Below, in pieces: positions 30,501 through 38,862 of a stretch of 61,029 bases of DNA. The notes under the pieces are model-generated. The model saw nothing but the letters and a program-made list of their open reading frames with translations, did not search any database and was not told where the DNA came from. The translations under genes and the position numbers were made by a program. The stretch comes from an uncultured Gammaproteobacteria bacterium (GTDB lineage Bacteria > Pseudomonadota > Gammaproteobacteria > Magnimaribacterales > TMED112): NCBI GenBank assembly GCA_913020145.1, contig CAJWAI010000004.1, positions 1 through 61,029 of the forward strand, given 5' to 3'. Every line of letters begins with the position of its first letter. The stretch's first letter is position 1.

Positions 30501-31023
30501 TGCTCGAATGCATTTAGAGACCACCTCAAGTATATTGGATAAACAATTTTCAAGTTGGAAAAATTTAAATTTTTATCTATCACCACCAATGCTTTCTTTT
30601 ATTAAGGACGAAAGAACGGGAAGACCAAAAAAAATAAGAGTTCCAGGATTTATTGCCATTCCGATATTTAAAATTTTAAAATCGCTCACTTTCTTAAGAA
30701 GTATTGGTTTAGATCCGCTACGATTTACACCTGACAGGATTAGAGACCTTGAGCATAAAAAAATATTTAAACAGAAACTTCTTGAAATAAAAAGTATAAG
30801 TAGTGGTCAAAAAGCAAATAAACTCAGGGAATTAATAGATATATCAAGCACTGTAAAAGGTTACGGTCCAGTAAGGGATGAGGCATTTAGAAAATTTAAA
30901 AAAAGAATACAAGGGGTCGAAGTTAAGAAAGTACGATTTTTCAGAAATTTATTTAAATTTTCTAATAGAACATCTATTGTTGCTTCAAAAATTAAACAAA
31001 AAGATAGGGATATAAATAGATGA
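27511..31023 (+). CDS. Indolepyruvate ferredoxin oxidoreductase, fused alpha/beta-type
   Basis: This 1170-aa protein fuses the parts of 2-oxoacid:ferredoxin oxidoreductase. N-terminal residues about 20-400 form the pyrimidine-binding and domain II region. FCSGCPH near 430 and the ThDP-binding GDG (503-505) with its NDAVAMTGGQ follow. A cysteine cluster C639-E-G-C642-G-D-C645 and a second set (SCNKDYTCMKGFCP) fit 4Fe-4S binding. The gamma domain (MLTGIGGTGVLT) starts near 730. Such fused enzymes decarboxylate aryl or branched 2-oxoacids to acyl-CoA, feeding amino acid catabolism. It overlaps the next gene by 4 nt. Confidence 0.93.
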   Translation: MVDKLLQKKISLSDKYTSREGKIFLTGIQALVRLPLIQKELDESNHLNTGGFISGYKGSPLGGYDLELERAKAHLKDKSIYHQPGLNEELGATAVWGSQQGEFKDRGNKDGVFGIWYGKGPGVDRTMDVFKHANAAGSSKYGGVLAIAGDDHAAKSSTLPHQSDHNFISAFMPYLYPSGVEEIVRYGLLGFAMSRYSGCWTGFKIVSDVADSGTRYDTAIEKLPIIIPSEEFLGEYKDLERNILFEDTPRDQDYRLQRAKGFAAQEFVRANNIDQSIWKDNTSKLGIITAGKSYNDVREALKWLKIDEAKAKELGLCIYKVGMPWPLEPHGVREFCEGLDTVLVVEEKRELIEHQVKWQLYNWKDTVRPIVIGKQDEYGGWLLPAENDLPLQTIVEAISTRLHKISGDPDLVKQLEWFKKRNEQQKDLEAPIQRKPFFCSGCPHNSSLKLPEGKRALGGIGCHYMAVDSVEGTEFFTQMGGEGTPWIGISPFSKEKHIFANLGDGTYKHSGILAIRAALDADVNITYKILYNDAVAMTGGQEIGGNWDVEGIVKQVLAEGVKKVSILSEEPKKYKHLRSKEVKSLHKDSIVSEQEKLSEHEGVSVLIFDQTCAAEKRRRRKRGLMNDPAKKVLINDEVCEGCGDCSIQSSCVSIEPLETPLGRKRKINQSSCNKDYTCMKGFCPSFITVDAQLKSKSAFQDIGDLPDPVIKSTDRVSNIMLTGIGGTGVLTISAILAYAAHYEDKDASILDMTGLAQKGGAVWSHIKIYEKGIKPFSQKISPGSANVLLACDAVVGTKPEIQEVVSTEKTFAVINSNTMPVADFVTNRELNFRSNEVLDLIEKTTKEIVSSLPAIRISEVLSGDAIGTNILMLGSAFQNGLIPLREENIIKAITLNGVGIERNIYNFNLGRLYSINPEHEIFTFLTKDKLKELNSVELYEDRLKRIEKYDKRIVTDFEKSKLLIDDILSSEVDTERLSKDALKELYRVFAIKDEYEVARMHLETTSSILDKQFSSWKNLNFYLSPPMLSFIKDERTGRPKKIRVPGFIAIPIFKILKSLTFLRSIGLDPLRFTPDRIRDLEHKKIFKQKLLEIKSISSGQKANKLRELIDISSTVKGYGPVRDEAFRKFKKRIQGVEVKKVRFFRNLFKFSNRTSIVASKIKQKDRDINR

Positions 31024-31439
31024 AAGAAGTTACAAAAAATTACTTTGTATCGCCGCAGATAATCCCTAGTGATATTGAGCTGCTAAAAGAGCAAGGTTTT
31101 GAGGTTATAGTTTGTAACAGGCCAGATAAAGAAGAGCCGAATCAACCAGACTTCGAATCTATTAATAAAGAATGCTCAAGATTAGGGTTAAAATTTTACA
31201 ACCACCCAATCAGTCCTGGAGATTTAAATTTAGAACGAGTACTAGAAACAAAAGGGATGCTAGAAGAGGAAAAAAAGACACTAGCTTACTGTCGCACAGG
31301 CACTAGATGTATCACTCTTTGGGCCTGTGCAGAAGCTCCCAATAAAGAAGTAAAAGAAATTTTAAAAATATCTGAAATAGCTGGATACGATTTAAGTCAT
31401 ATTGAAGAAATTCTGTCTAGTCTTAAGACTGTTTCTTAA
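31020..31439 (+). CDS. TIGR01244 (DUF442) family phosphatase-like protein
   Basis: The 139-aa protein begins YFVSPQIIPSDIELL, contains VICNRPD-like and NHPISPGDL segments, and carries the Cys loop C91-R-T-G-T-R96 of the BLH/DUF442 family, which is related to dual-specificity phosphatases and sometimes fused to persulfide dioxygenases. The substrate is unknown; roles in sulfide metabolism are proposed for relatives. It is translationally coupled to the large oxidoreductase gene, an unusual partner. Its end overlaps the convergent membrane gene by 17 nt. Confidence 0.85.
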   Translation: MKEVTKNYFVSPQIIPSDIELLKEQGFEVIVCNRPDKEEPNQPDFESINKECSRLGLKFYNHPISPGDLNLERVLETKGMLEEEKKTLAYCRTGTRCITLWACAEAPNKEVKEILKISEIAGYDLSHIEEILSSLKTVS

Positions 31440-31695
31440 ATAAAAGAATAAACCAGACTATTGGTATCACTATTAGACAACCTGCAGTTATATTTATTGC
31501 GAGCTCTAATGGAAAATCAACTATAGCACCTAAAAAATCAGATAAAGTGTTGCCAAACAAAGCACCATAGATCGCTCCATGTATTCCAGAACCTTTAAAA
31601 TATTTATCAATATCTATGCCTAATAAAGTCGAGAAAGCTAATACCCCATTATCTATGAGGCCATAAATTATCCCATCATTTACCCAATCTAACAT
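31423..31695 (-). CDS. Small membrane protein, unknown
   Basis: The 90-aa protein has a C-terminal membrane helix (about 66-86) and an N-terminal Gly/Ala-rich region (GSGIHGAIYGALFGNTLSDFLGAIVDF) that could form glycine-zipper-like helices. It is the last gene of the LysR-putA-DUF4345 transcription unit, 1 nt after DUF4345, and its 3' end overlaps the convergent TIGR01244 gene. No family is assigned. Confidence 0.65.
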   Translation of the reverse strand: MLDWVNDGIIYGLIDNGVLAFSTLLGIDIDKYFKGSGIHGAIYGALFGNTLSDFLGAIVDFPLELAINITAGCLIVIPIVWFILLFKKQS

Positions 31696-31696
31696 T

Positions 31697-32083
31697 TTAA
31701 AAAATTTTCTTTTTCATTTGATTAAGGTGTATATATAAGGTTATAAACCAAACCAGCTCAAAAGCAGTGAAACCCCATAAGAAAGCTGAATTTAATTCAC
31801 CAAATATTAAAGACACGACTCTGCCTAGCAGAATACCGAGTATTATAAATATTAGTATTTTCATGAATAACTCTTCATGTTTGCTTTGAAAGAGTGCTGC
31901 AAAAGCAAATAGACCGATTAATAAATTTATGCCGCCATATACAGAACGTATTTCAGATGAACCTAAATTAGAGGTAATAGTTAATCCAACTTCACTTACA
32001 AACGATACTGGATCAAGCAATGCCCAACCACCTAATCCACCATAGATTACTGCTGTTATTAAAAGAAATATTCTAATTATCAC
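31697..32083 (-). CDS. DUF4345-like membrane protein
   Basis: The 128-aa protein has four membrane helices and the DUF4345-like pattern: helix 1 with GGLGGWALLDP, then the SEIRSVYGGINLLIGLFAF segment in which an E-x-R-x-x-Y/G-G motif precedes helix 2. Its start overlaps the putA stop by one base, so it is probably translated from the putA message. Its role beside proline catabolism is unknown. Confidence 0.78.
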   Translation of the reverse strand: MIIRIFLLITAVIYGGLGGWALLDPVSFVSEVGLTITSNLGSSEIRSVYGGINLLIGLFAFAALFQSKHEELFMKILIFIILGILLGRVVSLIFGELNSAFLWGFTAFELVWFITLYIHLNQMKKKIF

Positions 32084-35000
32084 TATTGATTATTTTTATT
32101 TAACAAATCTATGTTACCACCTGTTGCCATTACATTGTCAGTAAAAGTTTTTTCAGTTGTAAAACTTTTTAAGTAATTGGGCCCACCAGCTTTCGGACCA
32201 GTACCACTAAGTCCTTGTCCACCAAATGGTTGAACTCCAACTACAGCACCAACTATATCTCTGTTTAAATAGAAATTACCAACTTTGGCTTTTTCAAATA
32301 TTTTATTTGCTTTCTCAGTAATTCTTGAATGTACACCCATAGTTAAGCCAAAGCCAGTTGAATTCACTTCTTCCAATACCTTATCTATCTCTTCACTTTT
32401 ATAGCTTATAAAGTGTAGTATCGGACCAAATTTTTCTCCGTCAATTTCTTTAATATTGTCAATCTTAAAAGCTATTGGCTTAACAAAAAAACCATTTTTT
32501 AGACAATCTTTATCACATTCAATAAACTCCTTATCAGCTTTAAGCTTGGATATATGATTATTAAGTTTATTCAATGAAGATTCATTTATTATTGGTCCAA
32601 TATCAGTTGTTGGGTCATTAGGATCACCCAATTCTAGTTCTTGCAAAGCCTCATCTAGATAATCCCAATACTCTTCTGCTATTTCTTCTTGTACATAGAC
32701 AACTCTCAATGCACTACATCTTTGTCCAGCACTTAGAAAAGCTGATCTGACAATATCATCAATTACTTGTTCTTTAAGAGAAGAAGAGTCCACAAACATT
32801 ACATTTTGACCACCGGTTTCAGCAATTAATGTTTTTATTGGGCCATCTGAAGTAGCAAGATTAACATTAATTTTTTTTGCAGCTTCTGATGAACCAGTAA
32901 AGGCTAATCCATTTAAAAATTGATTTTTTGTAAGTTCATTTCCTATTTCTTTTCCGCCAATTATTAGTTGTAATGCAGATCCGGGAACGCCAGCATCATG
33001 GAATATTTTTATTATTTCATAAGCAATAATTGATGTATCTTCTGCTGGTTTGGCAGTAACATTATTGCCAGTCACTAATGCCGCAGAAATTTGCCCTATA
33101 AAGATTGCCATTGGAAAGTTCCAGGGGCTTATACATAAGAAATTTCCTTTTGGTGCATGTAATAAATAATTCTTCTCTCCTGTTGGCCCCTCCAATTCCT
33201 TTTTGGTAAATATTTCTTCTGCTTGTTGGCAGTAATAGTTAATAAAATCTATAGATTCTCTAACTTCAGCATCACAATCTTTTAAAGTTTTGCCAGCTTC
33301 ATTTGCCAAAAGATAAAAAAACTTATCTCTATTACTCTGAATCTCTATAGCAACTTTATTTAAAATTTTTATTTTTTTACTAAGATTTAATTCGAGCCAA
33401 GAACTGTCAGAGCTATATAGATCTAAACTTTTTAATTTGTTTGTAGATATATATGAGACTTTCCCTAATTCCCTTTTATTATCAAAAGGTGTCTTTTTTA
33501 TCTCATATCCTTCAGCTATATCGAGTCCATCAATAATCGAACAAGCTTTGAATCCATAATCATGAAAATCTTTCATACTATTTTCTAATTCTTTTATATC
33601 CTCTAAATCACCAAAATCAAAACCTTTTGAATTGTCTCTATTTGAAAATATATCCATTGGTCGCGGGACAATTTTCAGAAAATTTCTTTTTTCTAAATTT
33701 TTTGAAGCAGTTTCTATCGGATTTTTAACTACATCACTGACAGGAATTTCTTTGGAAAGGTATTTGTTTACAAATGAACTATTAGCTCCATTTTCAAGCA
33801 GTCTTCTAACTAGGTATGGTAAGAGCTCTTTTTTTGAACCGACAGGGGCATAAACTCGTGTCAGCGGAAATTCTTTATATACTTTCTTAGCATTTCTATA
33901 AGTTAGGTCCCCCATTCCAAATATTCTTTGAAATTCGAATTGATCTTCTCTGCCTTTATAAAGATCCATGATCCCTGCAATAGTATGAGCATTATGAGTA
34001 GCAAAATAAGGCCTAATATTTTTGGTTTTTGAAATAATTTTTGCAGAAGCTAAGTAATTAATATCTGTAAATGATTTAGATGTGAATACAGGCAGATCTG
34101 GAGCACCTTTAGTTTGATGTATTTTAATTTCTTGATCCCAATAAGCACCTTTAACTAGTCGCATCATCATTCCATTTCTTTTGGATCCAAGCTCTTCAAC
34201 AAAATCAACTATTATTGGAGCTCTCTTTCCATATGCTTGAATTGCCAAACCAAGACCACCCCAATCTTGTATTTTTTTTCTTGAAGCTAATTCTTTTATT
34301 AAATGGAGACTAAGTTCTAGTCTATCCTGTTCTTCAGCATCAATTGTTAGAGCAATATCATGCTGAGCGGATTGCAAACAAAGTTCATATACTCTTTCTA
34401 AGAGCTCTGACATTACTCTATCTTTTTTTGTTGCTTCATATCGCTGATGGATTGCAGATAATTTAATTGATATTTCATGAAAAGACGAAGATAGTAGAGC
34501 ATTCTTTTCACCTACTTTTCTAATCGCATCTTCATAAGAGTCAAAAAAGAAATCAACATCTGATTGTGTTCTTGCAGCTTCACCTAACATATCAAAAGAG
34601 CAAGGTACTTTTGGTGAATCAAATTTTTCTAAAGCATCCTCTATATCAATACCTGAAACAAATTCTTCACTAAGAATTTCCATACCTTTTTTAATAGCTT
34701 CTCTTAAGACAGGATCACCTATTCTTGAAGTTAAGCCCTGAAACCAGCTTATTGGATTTACACTAATTGATTTATCAAGTTCGACTACTTGCTCTGCTAA
34801 AAAAAGACCAAAGGTTGTCGCATTCACAAAGAGGGAAGGAGATTTATTGAAATGATCTAGCCATTTCTTGCCACCAATTTTTTCTTCAATTATTTCATCA
34901 CATGTTTGATTGTCTGGTATTCTTAAAAGTGATTCTGCAAGACACATTAATGCAACACCCTCTTGATTACTTAATCCATACTCAAGAAAAAAACTATCTA

Positions 35001-35169
35001 GTCTTGTTTTATTTCTATCTCTTCGGCAATTTTCTACTATTAGAGAAGCATTTTGACTTATATCTGGATTATTGATCCAATCATTTTTACTAATCAGCTC
35101 ACTAACAAGTTCATGCTCTTCTGCGTACTTTAATTTTTTTAAATCTTTGAAATAATCCTCAGTAGCCAT
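32083..35169 (-). CDS. putA: Bifunctional proline dehydrogenase/L-glutamate gamma-semialdehyde dehydrogenase
   Basis: The 1028-aa protein oxidises proline to glutamate in two steps. The PRODH barrel (about 170-480) contains the FAD-binding LVKGAYWDQEI and the ATHNAHTIA segment. The aldehyde dehydrogenase domain (about 560-1015) has E784 in ETGGQN and the catalytic C818 in GQRCSALR. There is no N-terminal ribbon-helix-helix DNA-binding domain, so unlike E. coli PutA it should not repress its own gene; the LysR gene 7 nt upstream is the likely regulator. The size fits the shorter type A PutA proteins. Confidence 0.95.
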   Translation of the reverse strand: MATEDYFKDLKKLKYAEEHELVSELISKNDWINNPDISQNASLIVENCRRDRNKTRLDSFFLEYGLSNQEGVALMCLAESLLRIPDNQTCDEIIEEKIGGKKWLDHFNKSPSLFVNATTFGLFLAEQVVELDKSISVNPISWFQGLTSRIGDPVLREAIKKGMEILSEEFVSGIDIEDALEKFDSPKVPCSFDMLGEAARTQSDVDFFFDSYEDAIRKVGEKNALLSSSFHEISIKLSAIHQRYEATKKDRVMSELLERVYELCLQSAQHDIALTIDAEEQDRLELSLHLIKELASRKKIQDWGGLGLAIQAYGKRAPIIVDFVEELGSKRNGMMMRLVKGAYWDQEIKIHQTKGAPDLPVFTSKSFTDINYLASAKIISKTKNIRPYFATHNAHTIAGIMDLYKGREDQFEFQRIFGMGDLTYRNAKKVYKEFPLTRVYAPVGSKKELLPYLVRRLLENGANSSFVNKYLSKEIPVSDVVKNPIETASKNLEKRNFLKIVPRPMDIFSNRDNSKGFDFGDLEDIKELENSMKDFHDYGFKACSIIDGLDIAEGYEIKKTPFDNKRELGKVSYISTNKLKSLDLYSSDSSWLELNLSKKIKILNKVAIEIQSNRDKFFYLLANEAGKTLKDCDAEVRESIDFINYYCQQAEEIFTKKELEGPTGEKNYLLHAPKGNFLCISPWNFPMAIFIGQISAALVTGNNVTAKPAEDTSIIAYEIIKIFHDAGVPGSALQLIIGGKEIGNELTKNQFLNGLAFTGSSEAAKKINVNLATSDGPIKTLIAETGGQNVMFVDSSSLKEQVIDDIVRSAFLSAGQRCSALRVVYVQEEIAEEYWDYLDEALQELELGDPNDPTTDIGPIINESSLNKLNNHISKLKADKEFIECDKDCLKNGFFVKPIAFKIDNIKEIDGEKFGPILHFISYKSEEIDKVLEEVNSTGFGLTMGVHSRITEKANKIFEKAKVGNFYLNRDIVGAVVGVQPFGGQGLSGTGPKAGGPNYLKSFTTEKTFTDNVMATGGNIDLLNKNNQ

Positions 35170-35176
35170 TTTTCTA

Positions 35177-36082
35177 CTATTCAGATTTTGCTTGAGCGAA
35201 AGACTGTTTAATAAGTTTTTTTAGCCAAATATGACCAGGGTCACTATCATTTGATTCATGCCACGCCAAAAAGAATTGAGATGGAGCTACTTCAAAGGGC
35301 AGTGTTTTAAATGCTAAGTCATGTTTATTGGCAAATGATTTAGTACAAGTCAGAACCATATCAGTGTTATTTAGTATCTCAGGAGACACTAAATAATGTT
35401 GAGCTCTCAGAACTACTTTTCTATCTAACTGTAATTTTGCTAATGCATTGTCGACTAATGCCGCACCCTGACTTCTTGCCGACATTTTTATATGATCTAA
35501 ATCTAAATATTGCTCTATGCTTATATTCTTTTCTTTAGCTAATTCATGACCTTTTCTAAATCCGCATACGAATATATCTTCAAAAATAAGCTCTTTCTTT
35601 ATTTCTGAATCTGATGGAGGGAAAGGATCAACTGCAAAACTTACTTCATTTGCCGCCATTGCGTGTTTTAGGTCTTCACGACTGGTGTAGTAACTTGATA
35701 ATTTAACATTAGGAGCAGCCTCATGAACCTTCTGCATCAAAATTGGCAGAACTCTACCTTCGCTAATATCATTCAGTGATAACCTAAATTTTCTGCTTGA
35801 GACAGCAGGATCAAATGAGTCTGGCTTTTCTAAGCTGCGTTGTAAAATTGATAGAGCATCTCGAACATGAATAATAATGTTTTCTGTTTTTGCTGTAGGT
35901 CTAACTCCTTGTCCAACTCTGATAAATAGCTGATCATCAAAATATTCTCTTAACTTTGCCAATGCACTACTAACAGCAGGCTGTGTAATGCCAACAAGCT
36001 CTCCAGCCTTTGTTAGACTGCCCTCTGAATATATGGCATTAAAGATAACTAAGAGATTCAGATCTAGATTATTTAATTTCAT
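35177..36082 (-). CDS. LysR-family transcriptional regulator
   Basis: The 301-aa protein has an N-terminal winged helix-turn-helix (residues 5-65, SLTKAGELVGITQPAVSSALAKLREYF) and a periplasmic-binding-type effector domain (about 90-295). The DLNLL start and the VRPT end of the HTH put it in the NodD/LeuO-like branch. It is directly upstream of putA in the same direction, and divergent from an acyl-CoA dehydrogenase gene, so it could control either or both. A hyphenated palindrome lies in the shared 84-bp gap. Confidence 0.92.
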   Translation of the reverse strand: MKLNNLDLNLLVIFNAIYSEGSLTKAGELVGITQPAVSSALAKLREYFDDQLFIRVGQGVRPTAKTENIIIHVRDALSILQRSLEKPDSFDPAVSSRKFRLSLNDISEGRVLPILMQKVHEAAPNVKLSSYYTSREDLKHAMAANEVSFAVDPFPPSDSEIKKELIFEDIFVCGFRKGHELAKEKNISIEQYLDLDHIKMSARSQGAALVDNALAKLQLDRKVVLRAQHYLVSPEILNNTDMVLTCTKSFANKHDLAFKTLPFEVAPSQFFLAWHESNDSDPGHIWLKKLIKQSFAQAKSE

Positions 36083-36088
36083 AAATAG

Positions 36089-36122
36089 CTTATAATTATT
36101 ATACGTAGAGTTATATTATAAG
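36089..36122. promoter_or_regulatory. Inverted repeat, candidate LysR-type operator
   Basis: CTTATAAT (36089-36096) is repeated in inverted form as ATTATAAG (36115-36122), with 18 bases between. It starts 7 bp upstream of the LysR start codon, in the LysR/acyl-CoA dehydrogenase divergent region. The arms also contain TATAAT-like -10 sequences, so promoter and operator may overlap. The rest of the gap is plain AT-rich sequence. Confidence 0.45.
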
Positions 36123-36166
36123 TAACATTTATAGTGTTTTAGAAATTTTTTTTATATATAAAAATT

Positions 36167-37381
36167 ATGAAATTTGAGACAACAGAAAAAATTGAGCATT
36201 ATCTTCCAAAAGTTAAAGATTTTATCAAAGATGTGGTAATGCCTATCGAGATGGAAATTCTAGCAAAAGAAATTCCAGAAAAAGACAGATGGCAGCCTTA
36301 CCCCGAATTAGAAGAATTAAAAAAAGAGGCAAAAAAACGAGGTTTATGGAATCTCTTTCTGCCCGATAGTGAATATGGTGCAGGTTTAAGTAATTTTGAA
36401 TATGCACACTTAGCTGAAGAAATGGGAAGGACTCATTTCGCTTCTGAAGCAATGAATTGTAGTGCACCAGACACAGGGAATATGGAAGTTTTGGTCCGAT
36501 ATGGTTCTAAAGAACAACAAGAAGAATGGCTTAAGCCACTTTTAGAAGGCGATATAAGGTCTGCTTTTGCAATGACAGAGCCTCAGGTAGCATCTTCCGA
36601 TGCAACAAATATGGAAGCAACAGCAGAAATAGTTAATGGTGAGTGGGTCATTAATGGACAAAAATGGTGGACTTCAGGTGCTGGCGATCCTAGATGCAAA
36701 ATTATGATTTTCATGTGTGTAACTAATCCGGAAAATGAACGACATCAAAGACACTCTATGATTCTAGTGCCGATGGATACTCCTGGAGTAGAAGTTCAGA
36801 GAATGATGCATGTATTTGGTTACGATGACGCTCCTCATGGACATGCACATATTAAATTTAACAATGTTAAAGTGCCTCATGAAAATGTAATTCTTGGAGA
36901 GGGAAGAGGTTTTGAGATTGCTCAAGGAAGATTAGGTCCTGGAAGAATACATCATTGCATGAGATCGATAGGTGCTGCAGAAGTTGCCTTTGAAATGATG
37001 TGTAAAAGATCATTAGATAGAAAAGCATTTGGGAAAGAATTAGCAAGATTAGGTGGAAATTTTGATGTGATTGCAGATTCGAGAATGGAAATAAATCAAG
37101 CAAGACTTTTAACACTATATGCGGCATGGAAAATGGATAAATATGGCAATAAGATCTCCGCAAGTGAGATAGCCCAAATAAAAGTTGCAGCTCCAATAAT
37201 GGCTTGTAATGTAATTGATAGAGCAATACAGATGCATGGGGGTGGTGGAGTAAGCCAAGATTTTCCTTTGGCAAGCATGTATGCACATATGCGATGTTTA
37301 AGGCTTGCTGATGGTCCTGATGAAGTACACCGCAGAAGTATAGCTAGACTTGAATTAGCAAAATTATTTGAAGATTCATAA
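36167..37381 (+). CDS. Acyl-CoA dehydrogenase
   Basis: This 404-aa flavoenzyme has the full family layout: an N-terminal helical domain, the FAD-contact segments [17 protein letters not shown] and [11 protein letters not shown], and a C-terminal helical domain with the [19 protein letters not shown] and [19 protein letters not shown] signatures, closest in style to ACAD10/11-like members. It should oxidise an acyl-CoA to the enoyl-CoA; chain type is not evident. It leads a four-gene cluster with DUF1330 (stop and start separated by no bases), a metallo-hydrolase and a VOC protein. Confidence 0.93.
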   Translation: MKFETTEKIEHYLPKVKDFIKDVVMPIEMEILAKEIPEKDRWQPYPELEELKKEAKKRGLWNLFLPDSEYGAGLSNFEYAHLAEEMGRTHFASEAMNCSAPDTGNMEVLVRYGSKEQQEEWLKPLLEGDIRSAFAMTEPQVASSDATNMEATAEIVNGEWVINGQKWWTSGAGDPRCKIMIFMCVTNPENERHQRHSMILVPMDTPGVEVQRMMHVFGYDDAPHGHAHIKFNNVKVPHENVILGEGRGFEIAQGRLGPGRIHHCMRSIGAAEVAFEMMCKRSLDRKAFGKELARLGGNFDVIADSRMEINQARLLTLYAAWKMDKYGNKISASEIAQIKVAAPIMACNVIDRAIQMHGGGGVSQDFPLASMYAHMRCLRLADGPDEVHRRSIARLELAKLFEDS

Positions 37382-37782
37382 TGAAGGTAGAAAATAAGAT
37401 TCTTCCTAATGAAGAGCAGATAAAGGGTTTTACAGATGAGCCAGAAAAAGGCCCTATTAAAATGCTCAACCTTGTAAAATTAAAAAATCACGCTGAATAC
37501 GCTGACGGTAGAGAAACAAATCTTTCAGGTCTCGAAGCTTATATACTTTATGGTGAAGAGACAAAAAAACATTTAGAGAAAGTTGGAGCCGAAATAATCT
37601 TTAGCGGCCCAGTTTCAAGGCTAATGATAGGTGAAGCTGATGATATGTGGGACCTTGTTGCTATTGCTGAATATCCAAATAGAAAAGCTATGTTGGAAAT
37701 GATAATGGATCCTGATTACCAGGAAAGTGCAAAGCATAGAGAAGCAGGTCTTGAAGGACAACTTAATATCGAAATTCTGTAG
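37381..37782 (+). CDS. DUF1330-like protein
   Basis: The 133-aa protein has the DUF1330 ferredoxin-like pattern: PIKMLNLVKLK near the start, then a GLEAYILYGEETKKHLEKVGAEIIFSGPVSRLMIGE segment, then WDLVAIAEYPNRKAMLEMIMDPDYQ and a terminal HREAGLE. The function of the family is unknown; many members accompany lipid or aromatic catabolism genes. Its ATG shares one base with the acyl-CoA dehydrogenase stop. Confidence 0.85.
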   Translation: MKVENKILPNEEQIKGFTDEPEKGPIKMLNLVKLKNHAEYADGRETNLSGLEAYILYGEETKKHLEKVGAEIIFSGPVSRLMIGEADDMWDLVAIAEYPNRKAMLEMIMDPDYQESAKHREAGLEGQLNIEIL

Positions 37783-37786
37783 ATAA

Positions 37787-38848
37787 ATGAAATTTATTAA
37801 ATATCTATTTGTTGTTTTAATATTACTTGGAACATTATCTTATGGCCTTTTTCAGATATCGGGAGTTCAAGACTTCCTTGCTAAAAAATCAATTGAACAA
37901 CAATTTAAACAACGAAACTTATTTTCTGAAGAAGATGCTCTTTCGGCTTTAGTCTGTGGTTCAAGATCACCATTTCCAGACCCAGATCGAGCAGAAACAT
38001 GTATTTTAGTTAAGGCAGGACAAAATCTTTTTGTGGTTGATATTGGTGATGGCAGTATGTCGAATCTACAAAAGTGGCAAGTTGATCTAGGTAAAGTAGA
38101 TGCAGTGCTTTTAACTCATTTACATTCAGACCATATAGCAGACTTACCTGGACTTAATTTTGCTTCTTGGCTCGGGGGTAGATCAGAAAAATTAAAGGTT
38201 TTTGGACCTGAAGGTGTAGAAGTTTTAGTAGAAGGCTTCGAAAAAGCATATTCAGAAGATACCAAGTTCAGAGTTACCCATCATGGTGAGGGCGTCCTTC
38301 CTTTAGACACTGCTGGATATGAGCCAATAATTGTACAACCAGACAAACCCATAATTTTTGAAAAAGATAATCTAAAAATAACAGCTTTTACTGTTAGTCA
38401 CGAACCTGTTGAGCCAGCTTTAGGCTTTAGGTTTGATTATAAAGGGAGGTCAATACTTTTTAGTGGCGATACCATGGCTGATGAAAATGTAATTCAAAAT
38501 GCGAATGGCATCGATGTTTTATTTCATGATGCTATAGCTCTAGAACTTATTCACACTATTAGAGATATTGCCTCTGAATCTGGAAATGACACTCTTACGA
38601 AGATTTTGGATGATATACAGACTTATCATGAGAATACGATTAGGGTTGCTGATCTAGCCAATGAGGCAGAAGCAGGATATTTAGTTTATTACCATCTAAT
38701 CCCTTCTCCAAGATCAAGTCTAGCTGAAACTCTGTGGACCAGGGGGATTGATGAAGTACGAAGTGAAAATTGGATCTTATCAAAAGATGGGACATTAGTT
38801 ACTCTTCCTGTCGGAACTGATGAAATTATTTTTGATACTATAGAATAA
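37787..38848 (+). CDS. Membrane-anchored or exported metallo-beta-lactamase-fold hydrolase
   Basis: The 353-aa protein begins with a hydrophobic signal or anchor (about 5-22) and has the zinc motif H111-L-H113-S-D115-H116. Later ligands are visible as the Asp of SILFSGDTMAD and a His in the YYHLIPSP segment, the spacing seen in RNase Z/arylsulfatase-like MBL proteins. Because it is exported, an esterase, lactonase or sulfatase role is more likely than tRNA processing. It follows DUF1330 after 4 nt. Confidence 0.83.
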   Translation: MKFIKYLFVVLILLGTLSYGLFQISGVQDFLAKKSIEQQFKQRNLFSEEDALSALVCGSRSPFPDPDRAETCILVKAGQNLFVVDIGDGSMSNLQKWQVDLGKVDAVLLTHLHSDHIADLPGLNFASWLGGRSEKLKVFGPEGVEVLVEGFEKAYSEDTKFRVTHHGEGVLPLDTAGYEPIIVQPDKPIIFEKDNLKITAFTVSHEPVEPALGFRFDYKGRSILFSGDTMADENVIQNANGIDVLFHDAIALELIHTIRDIASESGNDTLTKILDDIQTYHENTIRVADLANEAEAGYLVYYHLIPSPRSSLAETLWTRGIDEVRSENWILSKDGTLVTLPVGTDEIIFDTIE

Positions 38849-38862
38849 TTTAGGAGGCCAGT

